Assembly: GCA_014084085.1 (NCBI GenBank)
Contig: NPFB01000052.1
Coordinates: 4,368-16,109, forward strand
Source of the DNA: Hondaea fermentalgiana
Lineage: Eukaryota > Sar > Bigyra > Thraustochytrida > Thraustochytriidae
Direction of reading: 5' to 3'
Length of the DNA: 11,742 nucleotides
Below are positions 1 to 7,226 of this stretch, in pieces (the stretch's first letter is position 1; each line of letters opens with the position of its first letter). The translations under genes and the position numbers were made by a program. Below the pieces are notes generated by a model. That model did no database searches. It saw only the letters and a program-made list of their open reading frames with translations, and was not told the origin of the DNA.

Positions 1-185
1 TCGACGTTTCTCGCCGGTGGGCGAACGGTCGACCAACCGATTCGAAAAAAAAAATCAAAGCCGGAGGGGTCTAGGTGCCGATTGGCCTTCGCAAAATCAT
101 GTATTTCTCTCGTGGACTCCGTGATAAAAAGACGGTCTTAAAAAAATTTAAAACGGGGTAGTAAGCAAAAAACGTATCATCGTTT

Positions 186-1466
186 TCAAAGGGGCGACTT
201 CTTGGCAATGCCAAGACGCGCGGCGTAGTCGATCATGACATCTTCTGCGCCACCAGGAATGGCAAGGGAGAGGACATCGCGATACAAGCTCTCTACACGA
301 CCGTGCTGGCCACCGCGGACGTAGCTATTGCCGCCGTGGAGCATGGCGGCCTGGGATGCGCAGTGGGCATACGTCTTGGTGGCCTGGACCTTGACCATGG
401 CGGCGTCGGGGCTGAGCGTGAGGAGGCCCTGAAACCAGTCGTCACCGCGGCGTTCCTGGGACACGATGCGAAAGGCCACCGACTCAATATAAGCATGGGT
501 CGCTTCGACTTGGCGAGCCATCTCAGCAAGCTTGTTGCGGACAACGGGGTTGTCGATGAGCGGCTTGCCAAAGGCCTGGCGGCGGCGTGTCCACTCGATG
601 GACATGCGGAGACACTCGCGCGCGAAGCGGTTAGCCTGGACCGCAATGCCCAGTCGCTCCGTGGTAAAGTTGCGAATGAGGGCGGTCACGTCGGCAACAT
701 AGTTTGACTTGGGCACGCGCACGTCGTCGAACTCGACAAAGGCGGTTCCGGAACCCTTGACACCCATGCAATCCATTGCGCGCACCGAGACACCGGGGCG
801 GTCCTTCTCGACCAGAATGAGACTGATGCCAAACATACCGGAGCCCTCGCCGCCGGTGCGCGCAGCCACGGTAAAGTAGTCGGCGAACATGCCGCCGGTG
901 ATCCACTTTTTAAGGCCATTAATTACGTAGTCATCGCCATCTTCCTCGGCCGTGGTGGCGAGATTTGCCACGTCAGATCCGGCGCCTGCTTCAGAGACTG
1001 CAAGAGCTGCGAACTTTTCGCCGTCCAGCACGGGCTTGACGACGCGCTCCTTGATCTCGTCCGAGGCGTAGTGCACGAGAGGGGGAAGGCCAATACCAGC
1101 TGCTCCGACGAGGCCCCAGACCACGCCACCGCTAGCGCACCGGCAGAGCTCGTCCATGGCAATGAGGAGCATGAGGCCGTCCATGCCTTCGGGCCGCGGC
1201 TGGCTCACGCAGTCTTCGGGCCACCCGAGTACGGTGGGCAAGAGCCCGACCTGGGCGGCTTTCTTGTACGCTTCCTTGGGGATCCCGTTGGCCTCCCACT
1301 CGCTCACGTTGGGGATCACCTCTTCGTCCACGAACTTGCGCATCTTGGCGCGAAAAGCCACATGGTTCTCGTTGTACAGCGCGCTCTCGTTCTTCGAGTT
1401 GTACCACGCAGGCTCCGCGTACGGCGTCTTCGACCCGAACTGCACCGCCTCTTCTTCCTCGCCCAT
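186..1466 (-). CDS. Acyl-CoA dehydrogenase family protein (426 aa, single exon)
   Basis: This is an FAD-dependent acyl-CoA dehydrogenase, the flavoenzyme class that makes the alpha,beta double bond in acyl-CoA thioesters. An N-terminal helical domain (about residues 33-150) is followed by the FAD-binding signature LAVSEAGAGSD (155-165), then the beta domain (about 155-260) with WITGG at 188-192, and the C-terminal helical domain with RRRQAFGKPL (294-303), LHGGN (376-380) and IPGGAEDV (403-410). The length is usual for the family. Medium-chain enzymes have their catalytic Glu in a YEG motif near the C-terminus; here the matching position is Gly. Glu270 in TTERL instead aligns with the helix-G base of isovaleryl- and long-chain enzymes. 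The acidic start MGEEEE does not look like a mitochondrial presequence, and the protein ends in SPL, at best a weak peroxisomal signal. Chain-length or branched-chain specificity cannot be assigned. The ATG at 1466 is the start; it follows a CAG repeat directly. Confidence 0.95.
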   Translation of the reverse strand: MGEEEEAVQFGSKTPYAEPAWYNSKNESALYNENHVAFRAKMRKFVDEEVIPNVSEWEANGIPKEAYKKAAQVGLLPTVLGWPEDCVSQPRPEGMDGLMLLIAMDELCRCASGGVVWGLVGAAGIGLPPLVHYASDEIKERVVKPVLDGEKFAALAVSEAGAGSDVANLATTAEEDGDDYVINGLKKWITGGMFADYFTVAARTGGEGSGMFGISLILVEKDRPGVSVRAMDCMGVKGSGTAFVEFDDVRVPKSNYVADVTALIRNFTTERLGIAVQANRFARECLRMSIEWTRRRQAFGKPLIDNPVVRNKLAEMARQVEATHAYIESVAFRIVSQERRGDDWFQGLLTLSPDAAMVKVQATKTYAHCASQAAMLHGGNSYVRGGQHGRVESLYRDVLSLAIPGGAEDVMIDYAARLGIAKKSPL

Positions 1467-1471
1467 CGCGC

Positions 1472-1510
1472 CTGCTGCTGCTGCTGCTGCTACTGCTGCT
1501 GTCGCTGCTG
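1472..1510. repeat. CTG/CAG trinucleotide repeat
   Basis: On the + strand there are six CTG units, one CTA, three CTG, one TCG and two CTG. Read with the dehydrogenase gene on the - strand this is an interrupted CAG tract ending about five bases before its ATG, so it lies in the presumed 5' UTR. In the frame of the dehydrogenase it would read mostly as GCA (Ala). No ATG of the reading frame was seen within the repeat itself. Confidence 0.9.
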
Positions 1511-2319
1511 CTTCCTCAGCCTCGTGGCGCGAATACGCCTGCGAGTGCTTCTTGCGTGCGCGCGCGCTGCCGTCTGACTTGCTTCGTGCGTCCTGCGCGG
1601 GTTCGGGGTCTGCGTCCCATCCGCCCCCGCCGACCTCTTCCTGCCCCCCCTTCCTTACACCTTCGCATACAACCGCTTGTTTGTCGCCTGTGACGGAAAG
1701 ATACTCTATACACTACCGACCACTGCCTGGAACCGGAAAAGCTTGTCTTGTTGCGGCAGGCAAGGCCAGGGCCTCCTCCTCCTCCTCTCTCGCCGTGACG
1801 TGAGAGGCGCCGCCGCCCTCCGCCGCAATCGCGCGCATCCTTACTTCCCGCCTTCTCCAGAGTCCGCTCCTGCCTGCCTGCATGCCTGTTCGCCTGCGTG
1901 CTTGCATATCGGCATGCCTGCGTGCGCGCCTCCTCGACCGACCTGGCGCTCGCGCTCCTCCGCGCGGGGCCGCCGCATGCCTCGCCATTAGGGCTCTCGC
2001 CGCGCCGGAGCGTCTGCAACGACCGACAAACAGTAGCGGCGAGCAGAAAAGGGTCCCAGGTGACCAGACGCTACAGTAACGGCCACTAGTTCTCTACTAG
2101 TTCTGCTCCTGGGGGCATTGGCGGATGGATCTTTTCGTCGATGGAAAGCGCAAACAGCCCGCGGCCCCGAGCGCGCGCGCGTAGTCGTGCACGTAGGCGT
2201 GGCGGGCCGAGTCAGGCCCGGCATCGGGACCGAGTCGCTCCAGACGGGGCGGAGTGAAGCGAAAGAGGTTGATAAGTTGGTTGATAGATAGAGAGAGGGG
2301 GCGCACCGCGGGACGAGCC
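1511..2319. other. Shared upstream region of the dehydrogenase (-) and TRAPPC2 (+) genes
   Basis: This is about 810 bp between two divergent start codons, GC-rich, with many short repeats. Around 1870-1930 it is dominated by repeated TGCCTGC/TGCGTGC words. A direct repeat ACTAGTTCT occurs at 2085-2093 and 2096-2104. Open frames here are arginine- and cysteine-rich with no recognisable protein, and are best read as chance frames in GC-rich DNA. No TATA-like element could be assigned. The region presumably holds both promoters and both 5' UTRs. Confidence 0.6.
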
Positions 2320-2748
2320 ATGGCGCTTGCGTTCGCTGTCGTCGGCGCCAAGGAGCTCGTGTACGAGTGCAGGCTGTCCGCGGGGAGCGGCGTGCAGGAC
2401 CAGGCGCATGTGCACCAATTTGTCATGCACTCGGCGCTGGACATGGTCGAGGAGCGCATGTGGCAGACGAGCGGCATGTATCTGCGCGTCGTCGACGAGT
2501 TCAACGACTTTCAGGTCCACGCGTGGGTCGCGGCCAATGGCGCCAAGCTGCTGCTATTACACAAGACCATCGCCGAGGACAGTGGACGAAGAGGACGCGT
2601 CGAGGAATACGTGCGAGGCTTCTTCGAGGAGGTCAATGATCTTTATACAAAGGTCGCGCTCAATCCCTTTTACGAGCTCGACCAGCCCATCGACTCCGAA
2701 GTCTTTGATGCACGTGTACGCTCCTGCGCGACAAAGTATGGCTTATAG
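2320..2748 (+). CDS. TRAPPC2: TRAPP complex subunit 2 (sedlin/TRS20 homologue), 142 aa
   Basis: This is a small longin-fold subunit of the TRAPP tethering and guanine-exchange complexes, which act on ER-to-Golgi and Golgi traffic. It aligns along its whole length with sedlin: the opening strand AFAVVGAKELVYE (4-16), the helix HQFVMHSALDMVEERMW (32-48), MYLRVVDEFNDFQVHAWV (53-70), LLLLHKT (77-83), FFEEVNDLYTKVALNPFYE (101-119) and the closing FDARVRSCATKY (129-140). Asp41 matches the Asp that is mutated in human spondyloepiphyseal dysplasia tarda. Compared with human sedlin there are about nine extra residues, rich in Arg and Gly, around 86-97. The ATG at 2320 has G at -3 and +4, and the protein begins where the family begins; the frame stays open upstream only to a GTG at 2254. 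No intron is needed. The gene diverges from the dehydrogenase and converges on the PITH gene. Confidence 0.94.
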   Translation: MALAFAVVGAKELVYECRLSAGSGVQDQAHVHQFVMHSALDMVEERMWQTSGMYLRVVDEFNDFQVHAWVAANGAKLLLLHKTIAEDSGRRGRVEEYVRGFFEEVNDLYTKVALNPFYELDQPIDSEVFDARVRSCATKYGL

Positions 2749-3347
2749 CAGCTTATAGCCGCAACAACGGCAGTATCGCGAGCCGCATTACGAGTTCTGT
2801 TTGTTTTGTTGTTAATCTTAAACGAACAGGCGCCTGTGTGCTACGGACGTTGGAAAAAACCCTACTTTTTGGCAATCCAGACTCTCATCCAAGAAAAGGC
2901 CAAAGAAAGAAAAAGAAAAAGGGGGCCGCGCATCCAAGGTAATCATTCATTCATTTATGCATTCATGCACGAGAGGAAGGCATTTCGGCGCACCACCGCA
3001 GTCTCTCCGCATATCCACGTAGAGAGAACCAATGTAGATTTTCACAGCGGTGCACGTCACGAGAATCCCCTCTCTGTACTTTGTAAAAGAAAAAGAAAAA
3101 CGTTCTGCAAAAAGGCCCCGTCTCTCATCTGCTTGTCGCATTTCGATACAAACCAAGAGGTAGAACTGAAAACCCCTCCAAAGAGATACTGACGACTCCA
3201 ACCAGATATGGCAGGAGCTCTTCTTTGTTCTTCCGCGAGTACCGGTTCCCGACCACGCGAGTTCCCTTTGCTGGCTTGGATATCCCTTTCTCCTCCTTGT
3301 TGCCTTCATTTCGTTGTCCTTGGCCAGTTTCGAATACTTTATCTTCG
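2749..3347. other. Convergent intergenic region between TRAPPC2 (+) and the PITH gene (-)
   Basis: This stretch of about 600 bp is AT-richer than the coding DNA and holds both 3' UTRs. The TRAPPC2 stop lies inside a short direct repeat (CTTATAGC twice, about 2739-2757). There are several A/G-rich runs, for example around 2893-2930 and 3086-3103. No exact AATAAA on either strand was found near the gene ends. Open frames of about 130 codons on both strands are Lys/Arg-rich and resemble no family I know. I see no gene here. Confidence 0.6.
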
Positions 3348-3945
3348 TCATGCGCCGGGGGTCTTCTTCAATTCGCTCATGTTGGTTCCCTGAATAGCCT
3401 GGCCAAAGAATTTCACACTAGAGAGCGCGGCAATGTCACCGCCCTCGCTCGACTCTACAAAGAGAGTCACGCTGTCGATGTTGTTGAATTTGACCATGCG
3501 CAACGGAATCATCTTGCCCTCGGTCACGTCATCGCCTTCGACGTCCATCTCAAAGGCGGCTGGCAGACTCTCAATGTCCTCAAAGCCGACGCTCACTTGA
3601 TTCGTGAAGAGCTGCACCAGAAATTTCAAAATTTACACCACGCCGTTAAACTCTTGCTCATTTTCACTCGACCATACGCGCACGCATGCACGGCTTTCAC
3701 AGTCGACTTACCTTGATGTGTTCCGGGCGCCGCTCGTTCCGGGGCGCCACAACGTTGAGTCCGGTAAGCTTGACCTTTTCCGTAAACGCAAAGTGGACAA
3801 TCAGCTGGTCGTCGGCATCACTCCGCAGTTCGGACCGCTCGTCCGAGTTGTACAGGTTTTCCATCGGAAACGCGCTGTCCACATTGAGCGCGTACGAGTC
3901 CGCCTTGCTCACATAGCTCGACAGGTCAACTTGCTGCGACGACAT
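3348..3945 (-). CDS. PITH-domain protein, 165 aa, two exons (3945-3712 and 3611-3348)
   Basis: This is a stand-alone PITH domain (DUF1000), the proteasome-interacting module found at the C-terminus of thioredoxin-like protein 1 and in PITHD1. Exon 1 (78 codons) contains SDADDQLIVHFAFTEKVKL, matching the SDCDEQLL..F...VKL core of TXNL1, and ends with EHIK. Exon 2 (87 codons plus stop) starts LFTNQVSVGFEDIE and continues with IPLRMVKFNNIDSVTLFVES and the closing IQGTNMSELK. The last two match LRYVKFQNVNSVTIFVQS and VQATNMNDFK of TXNL1. Both exon borders are phase 0. No thioredoxin domain or CxxC motif lies upstream, so this is PITH only. The ATG at 3945 has A at -3 and gives the expected start MSSQQVDLSSYV. 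The frame is open for another 103 codons to an ATG at 4254, but that part is low in complexity and unlike any domain. A role in proteasome or ubiquitin function is known only from relatives. Confidence 0.9.
3612..3711 (-). other. Intron of the PITH gene (100 nt)
   Basis: Read on the - strand, the donor is AAG|GTAAGT and the acceptor is GGTGCAG|CTC. Splicing joins EHIK to LFTNQ in phase 0, as the PITH alignment requires. Unspliced, the upstream frame stops four codons into the intron. Confidence 0.9.
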
Positions 3946-4424
3946 CTTCGCAGCGTTCGAGTGCGGCGTGCGAGACTGTCCCTCACGTAACTTCGTCTCG
4001 TCTGGTCTGGTCTGGTCTGGATGCGGCCCCTGCACTCGTGCGCGCGTGTCCCCTCGCCCGCTCCTCTCCGGTCCCCGAAGGAGCTCTCTTTGTTCGGCTT
4101 TTGCGCGAACTTCGCTCTGCTTCTTCGCCTCTGCCTGGCATCTCATCGTGTTTTTTGTTTTGTTTTTTCGTTGCCAGTGTTCTTCACAATGTGAGTTTCT
4201 GTCTGTCGTAAATAGGTTATAGTTTCTTTTCTTTGTCAACTTGTTCTCGAGCATTGCATGTTGTTTTCTCGTTCGTCAGAGGCGACGTAGCGGGCCAGAG
4301 CTCCGACAACGTGCAAAGAGGGGCTGCGACAGGGCGGTGCGGCGCGCGCTCTGCGCCCCGGTCAACGTGTAGGCGGCCGCACAGTATCCAAGAGACCCTC
4401 GGCGGTGCTCTTCATCGAGCAAAC
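3946..4424. other. Shared upstream region of the PITH (-) and SPC12 (+) genes
   Basis: This is 479 bp between two divergent start codons. It contains a perfect tandem repeat of TCTGG four times at 4001-4020, 56 bp upstream of the PITH start, and T-rich stretches around 4150-4170 and 4222-4232. No clear core promoter element or separate gene was seen. Confidence 0.6.
4001..4020. repeat. Pentanucleotide tandem repeat (TCTGG) x4
   Basis: There are four perfect copies of TCTGG on the + strand (CCAGA on the - strand), within the presumed 5' UTR or promoter of the PITH gene. Confidence 0.9.
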
Positions 4425-4926
4425 ATGGTGCGTGAACGAAGCAACGACACGTTTGCCCTTGTGCATGAACTAACGAGATAGAGGACGCTTGCTGCCTGCT
4501 GCGTGCGCGTTAACAGGACTACCGAGGCCAGGTACGCAACGAGTACATTTACATGCTCATTTTCCTCATCATCGGAGTACGTATCTTTGCTTAATTCAAG
4601 CCATAGTTGCTGGCCCAAGATTGACTGACAACAATCGATCACAGATGGTCGGTTTCGGGGCCGGACTCTGGTTCGAAGACTTTGACATTACCTTTTCGGC
4701 ATGGCTGACCAGCATTGTTACGGCTGCGCTCGCCTGCATTCCCGACTGGCCCGTGTACAATAAGCATCCCATTGCCTGGACGGGAACGCCCTCCGTCGTG
4801 ACCGAAGTCTACGCCACTGGCGAGCCAGCAAGCGCAGACGCTCGCAGCGCCCAACAAGCAGACCAAGAGAGAGCTCTCGCGCAGACACGTGCTCGCATGG
4901 CTGCACAAAGAAGAGCCAAAAAATGA
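4425..4926 (+). CDS. SPCS1: Signal peptidase complex subunit 1 (SPC12), 114 aa, exons 4425-4427, 4517-4576, 4645-4926
   Basis: This is the small non-catalytic membrane subunit of the ER signal peptidase complex. Exon 1 contributes only the ATG, exon 2 encodes DYRGQVRNEYIYML through LIIG, and exon 3 the rest. The joined start MDYRGQ matches the family start (MDYKGQ in human, MDWQGQ in plants). Two hydrophobic segments (about 9-30 and 37-54) form the expected hairpin with both ends in the cytosol. The family hallmark IPDWPVYNKHPIAW lies at 53-66, and a charged Gln/Arg/Ala-rich tail ends in AKK. Exon 2 is preceded by an in-frame TAA at 4511-4513, and its only Met lies inside the first membrane segment, so the start must be spliced in from upstream. 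The ATG at 4425 followed directly by GTGCGT gives exactly the right phase and residue. Exons 2 and 3 are near certain; the ATG-only exon 1 is a strong inference. Confidence 0.9.
4428..4516 (+). other. SPC12 intron 1 (89 nt), directly after the start codon
   Basis: The donor is ATG|GTGCGT and the acceptor is TTAACAG|GAC. Phase 0 joins Met1 to Asp2. Retaining the intron would give a short frame that stops at 4481. Confidence 0.78.
4577..4644 (+). other. SPC12 intron 2 (68 nt)
   Basis: The donor is GGA|GTACGT and the acceptor is GATCACAG|ATG. Phase 0 joins FLIIG to MVGFG within the first membrane segment. Both sides match SPC12, so the junction is well supported. Confidence 0.92.
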
Positions 4927-4982
4927 GAGCGTCAGAGGTCCGTCCATCACTCGAATTTTACAACAACAACAAAAGAGGGTAA

Positions 4983-4988
4983 ATAAAA
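4983..4988 (+). promoter_or_regulatory. Likely poly(A) signal AATAAA of SPC12
   Basis: There is an exact AATAAA 57 nt after the SPC12 stop, a usual distance for a short 3' UTR. The assignment rests on position only. Confidence 0.5.
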
Positions 4989-5065
4989 GGGGTGGAGGTC
5001 CCGTATGATTCCCCAAGACTTTCTGCTGCAAAATGTAGGTATAGGCCTAGTAGCGTGTCATTTAG

Positions 5066-5071
5066 TTTATT
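5066..5071 (-). promoter_or_regulatory. Possible poly(A) signal AATAAA of the methyltransferase-like gene
   Basis: TTTATT on the + strand reads AATAAA on the - strand, about 150 nt beyond the stop at 5223. If this signal and the one at 4983 are both used, the two convergent transcripts need not overlap. Confidence 0.4.
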
Positions 5072-5222
5072 ATGCCTTTTTTCTAAAGACCACACCATTT
5101 GGCTGGTTTTTACTCGAAGATGTTCCATCGAAAAACGTTCATAGCGACCTTTACTTTGGCTCACAGAGAGAGAGAGAGAAGAAAAAGAATGGCGCATTGC
5201 GCTCTCCTCTCATTCCAGAAGA

Positions 5223-6686
5223 TCAAGCCGTCGGCACGTTGAGCGGCGAGGCGCAGAGAAGGAAACCCGTCTTTTCGACGGGAAAACGAGCGTGGTCAAG
5301 AGGCTTGAGATTGGCGACACGGCGCAACCACTTTGCCTGCTGCGCCCCCTCCGGCAAACCAAAAGTCGGGGCATCCTGCCGCTTACGCGAAAACCACCCC
5401 GGCGGTCGCACGAGGCTCTCGTCCAAATAAGGAAAAGCCAAGAGGTGCAACGGGTGTCCCTGCACAAGGTCGCCAACCTCGGCCAGAAATTTCTTGCCAG
5501 CCTCGGGCGACCATTTCCACATATCGTCATTGACAATGAAGAGCGTCGTGGCTTCCGGGTCAAAGCCCGCCAACGTCAAGTCGACAAGCCATCGACCCTT
5601 TTGGCCAATCCCCTTGCGCACGTTCAAGGACGTGACATGCCGCGCGCGAATTCCAGCAGCACGCATCAGCTTGCGCTTGCCTGCATTTATCGTTTTCGCA
5701 TTGTACTCAAAGACGCGATGCACGTGCTTGCCCAAAAACGTCTCGTTAAACCCAAAGGTCGACAAGCCGCCGCCGAGAATCACGACTTGCTCGATCTCGT
5801 CACGGGCGACCGCCTTGTCAAAAAAGGCAAGCTTGCTCATTCTGCGGTGCAAGCGACCCGGCGGCGCATCATAAAACTTGTGTTCAACCCATAGACGGCT
5901 AAAAAAGCGCGCCACACGGAGCCACATTTTCAGCGGAAAGAGTACGAGGCTTGTGCTGCCTGGAAGCGCCATGAACAAGTCGCGACCGGACTCGTCTTGA
6001 CGAAACCCAAGCTCGTGAAGCAACCACACGTAAAAGGCGTCCCAATAGGCATTCCACGTGATCCACTCGTGCGCACTTCGCGCGCGGCGAGACATAAAGT
6101 ACAGGGCCAAACCGCATGGCAAAATCACGGGAAGGCCCAAGATCCAAAACCATCGCACGCAGCTCCTTTCCCACCGCGCCTGGCGCTTTGCCTTGAGTTC
6201 TGCTGTGCGTGCACGCAGCCGTTCGCGTCGCCGTACCTTGCGTTTCGCCGACGTATCGACTGTTGACAGCGACGACGCCGAGGACAGAGTCGTCGCCGAC
6301 GAGCCCGACGATAGCTCTGACGAAGCTGACGACGACGAGGTGCTCGACAACGAGCTCGACCGCGACCGCGATCGCGACCGAGACTTCTTCGTCTTCATCT
6401 TCGCCGTACTGTGGTGGCGGTTGTGCTTGTGCTTGTGGTTGCTGTTATTGTTGTTGTTGTTATTATTTCTTTTCCTGTTCTTGGCCCTCTGTTGCTGCTT
6501 CTTCTTGCTCAAGCTGCTGCTCCTGGACCTCCTCGACCTTACGGGGCTGGACTCCTTGAAGGCCAGCCTCCGTCGTTGCGGTGCCGGGCTCGATCCGCGC
6601 ACGCGCACGCTGCGAGACCTCTCCCTCGACGCCTCGCGGCCCTCGCGCCCGCGGCCCCTGCCCCTCGCGCCCTCGCGGCCCCTCAT
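5223..6686 (-). CDS. RS-rich, membrane-anchored leucine-carboxyl-methyltransferase-like protein (487 aa)
   Basis: The C-terminal half resembles the LCM family of SAM-dependent methyltransferases (PPM1/TIGR00027 group). It has an FFDKAV segment near 288, the glycine-rich SAM loop QVVILGGGLSTFGF (300-313), VFEYNA (325-330) at the acidic ribose-binding position, LAGFDPEATTLFIVNDDMW (372-390) at the usual FDP..PT....EG..MYL block, and a FLLCAS strand near the end. One hydrophobic segment (about 179-197) suggests a membrane anchor. Residues 1-176 are low in complexity: Arg/Ser and SR repeats (20-60, 100-115), a run of eight Asn (74-81), HKHKH (84-88), a Ser-rich part (110-145), then a basic stretch just before the membrane segment. 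The ATG at 6686 is the first in frame after a TGA at 6741-6743; Met97 (6398) is an alternative start. Substrate is unknown, and some motif residues differ from active relatives, so activity is uncertain. It diverges from UNC-45. Confidence 0.7.
   Translation of the reverse strand: MRGREGARGRGRGREGREASRERSRSVRVRGSSPAPQRRRLAFKESSPVRSRRSRSSSLSKKKQQQRAKNRKRNNNNNNNNSNHKHKHNRHHSTAKMKTKKSRSRSRSRSSSLSSTSSSSASSELSSGSSATTLSSASSLSTVDTSAKRKVRRRERLRARTAELKAKRQARWERSCVRWFWILGLPVILPCGLALYFMSRRARSAHEWITWNAYWDAFYVWLLHELGFRQDESGRDLFMALPGSTSLVLFPLKMWLRVARFFSRLWVEHKFYDAPPGRLHRRMSKLAFFDKAVARDEIEQVVILGGGLSTFGFNETFLGKHVHRVFEYNAKTINAGKRKLMRAAGIRARHVTSLNVRKGIGQKGRWLVDLTLAGFDPEATTLFIVNDDMWKWSPEAGKKFLAEVGDLVQGHPLHLLAFPYLDESLVRPPGWFSRKRQDAPTFGLPEGAQQAKWLRRVANLKPLDHARFPVEKTGFLLCASPLNVPTA
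6444..6467 (-). repeat. AAC/AAT repeat encoding eight consecutive Asn
   Basis: This is a trinucleotide run (GTT/ATT on the + strand) inside the methyltransferase-like gene, encoding residues 74-81. It suggests replication slippage within the disordered N-terminal part. Confidence 0.85.
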
Positions 6687-7050
6687 CGCGCGCCCGCGTG
6701 CGAGACCGTACCCCGCGGCGCGTGCTGCTTCGCAAACTGCTCAATCAGAGTTCTGCTTTCGATACTTTTTGGCCGCGGTCGACCGCGATTTTCATTTTGG
6801 ATTCTCGTAAACGTGGCCACGTCGGGCGTCACCTCTGCCGACTCGTGTCGCCGCCCACAAGTAGAAAAGATCGCCCGCTCGCCATCGCTGCGCCGAGCCG
6901 CCATCGCAGCGCAGTCCTCCACGCAGCGCGCCGCGCGCGTGCACAACAACACCGCACGTCCTCTCCCGACCTCATCCGGAAAAGCCACTCCCTCTGTTTC
7001 TCCCCCTCGATTGACCGCCCTTCTCGTCAAGTTGGACGCAGCAGGCCCTA

Positions 7051-7105
7051 TCGCGGTACCGGTACCCGGTACCTCGGCATTCCGCGGTAGCAAGTGGTAC
7101 CGCGG
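7051..7105. repeat. GGTACC palindrome cluster with inverted repeats
   Basis: GGTACC occurs at 7055, 7061 and 7068, with a fourth overlapping copy at 7096-7101. The first two abut to form the 12-bp palindrome GGTACCGGTACC. CCGCGGTA (7082-7089) and TACCGCGG (7098-7105) form a perfect 8-bp inverted repeat around an 8-nt loop. CGCGGTACC (7052-7060) and GGTACCGCG (7096-7104) form a second, 9-bp inverted repeat. The arms compete, so alternative hairpins are possible. Function is unknown; its position suggests a regulatory site for one or both flanking genes. Confidence 0.75.
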
Positions 7106-7226
7106 CGCGCGCTCGCTCGAGTTACTGGTAGGCCTAGTAGCAGTAGCAGCTAGGGGGTGCACGGTGATGGTGACTTGGCAGCAGCGTCAATCCAGAATCC
7201 CACGCTCGCCGGCGACTCCGCACGGA

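Noticed and set aside
2254..2319. 22-codon N-terminal extension of TRAPPC2.
   Set aside because: It begins with GTG, and the ATG at 2320 has good context and matches the family start.
2806..3351. Open frames of 128 (+) and 134 (-) codons between TRAPPC2 and the PITH gene.
   Set aside because: They overlap each other, are Lys/Arg-rich, resemble no family, and lie where the two 3' UTRs are expected.
3946..4254. 103-codon N-terminal extension of the PITH protein starting at an ATG at 4254.
   Set aside because: The added sequence is low in complexity, includes the TCTGG repeat, and lies outside the conserved domain. The ATG at 3945 fits better, although the longer form cannot be fully excluded.
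4668..4679. GGTTCGAAGAC, resembling a tRNA B box.
   Set aside because: It lies within a conserved coding exon of SPC12, and no cloverleaf or A box surrounds it.
5042..5054. TAGGCCTAGTAGC also present at 7129-7141, and GGTGCGTGAACGAA shared by 4427-4440 and 10232-10245.
   Set aside because: Repeats of 13-14 bases are expected about once by chance in 11.7 kb, and the copies lie in unrelated contexts.
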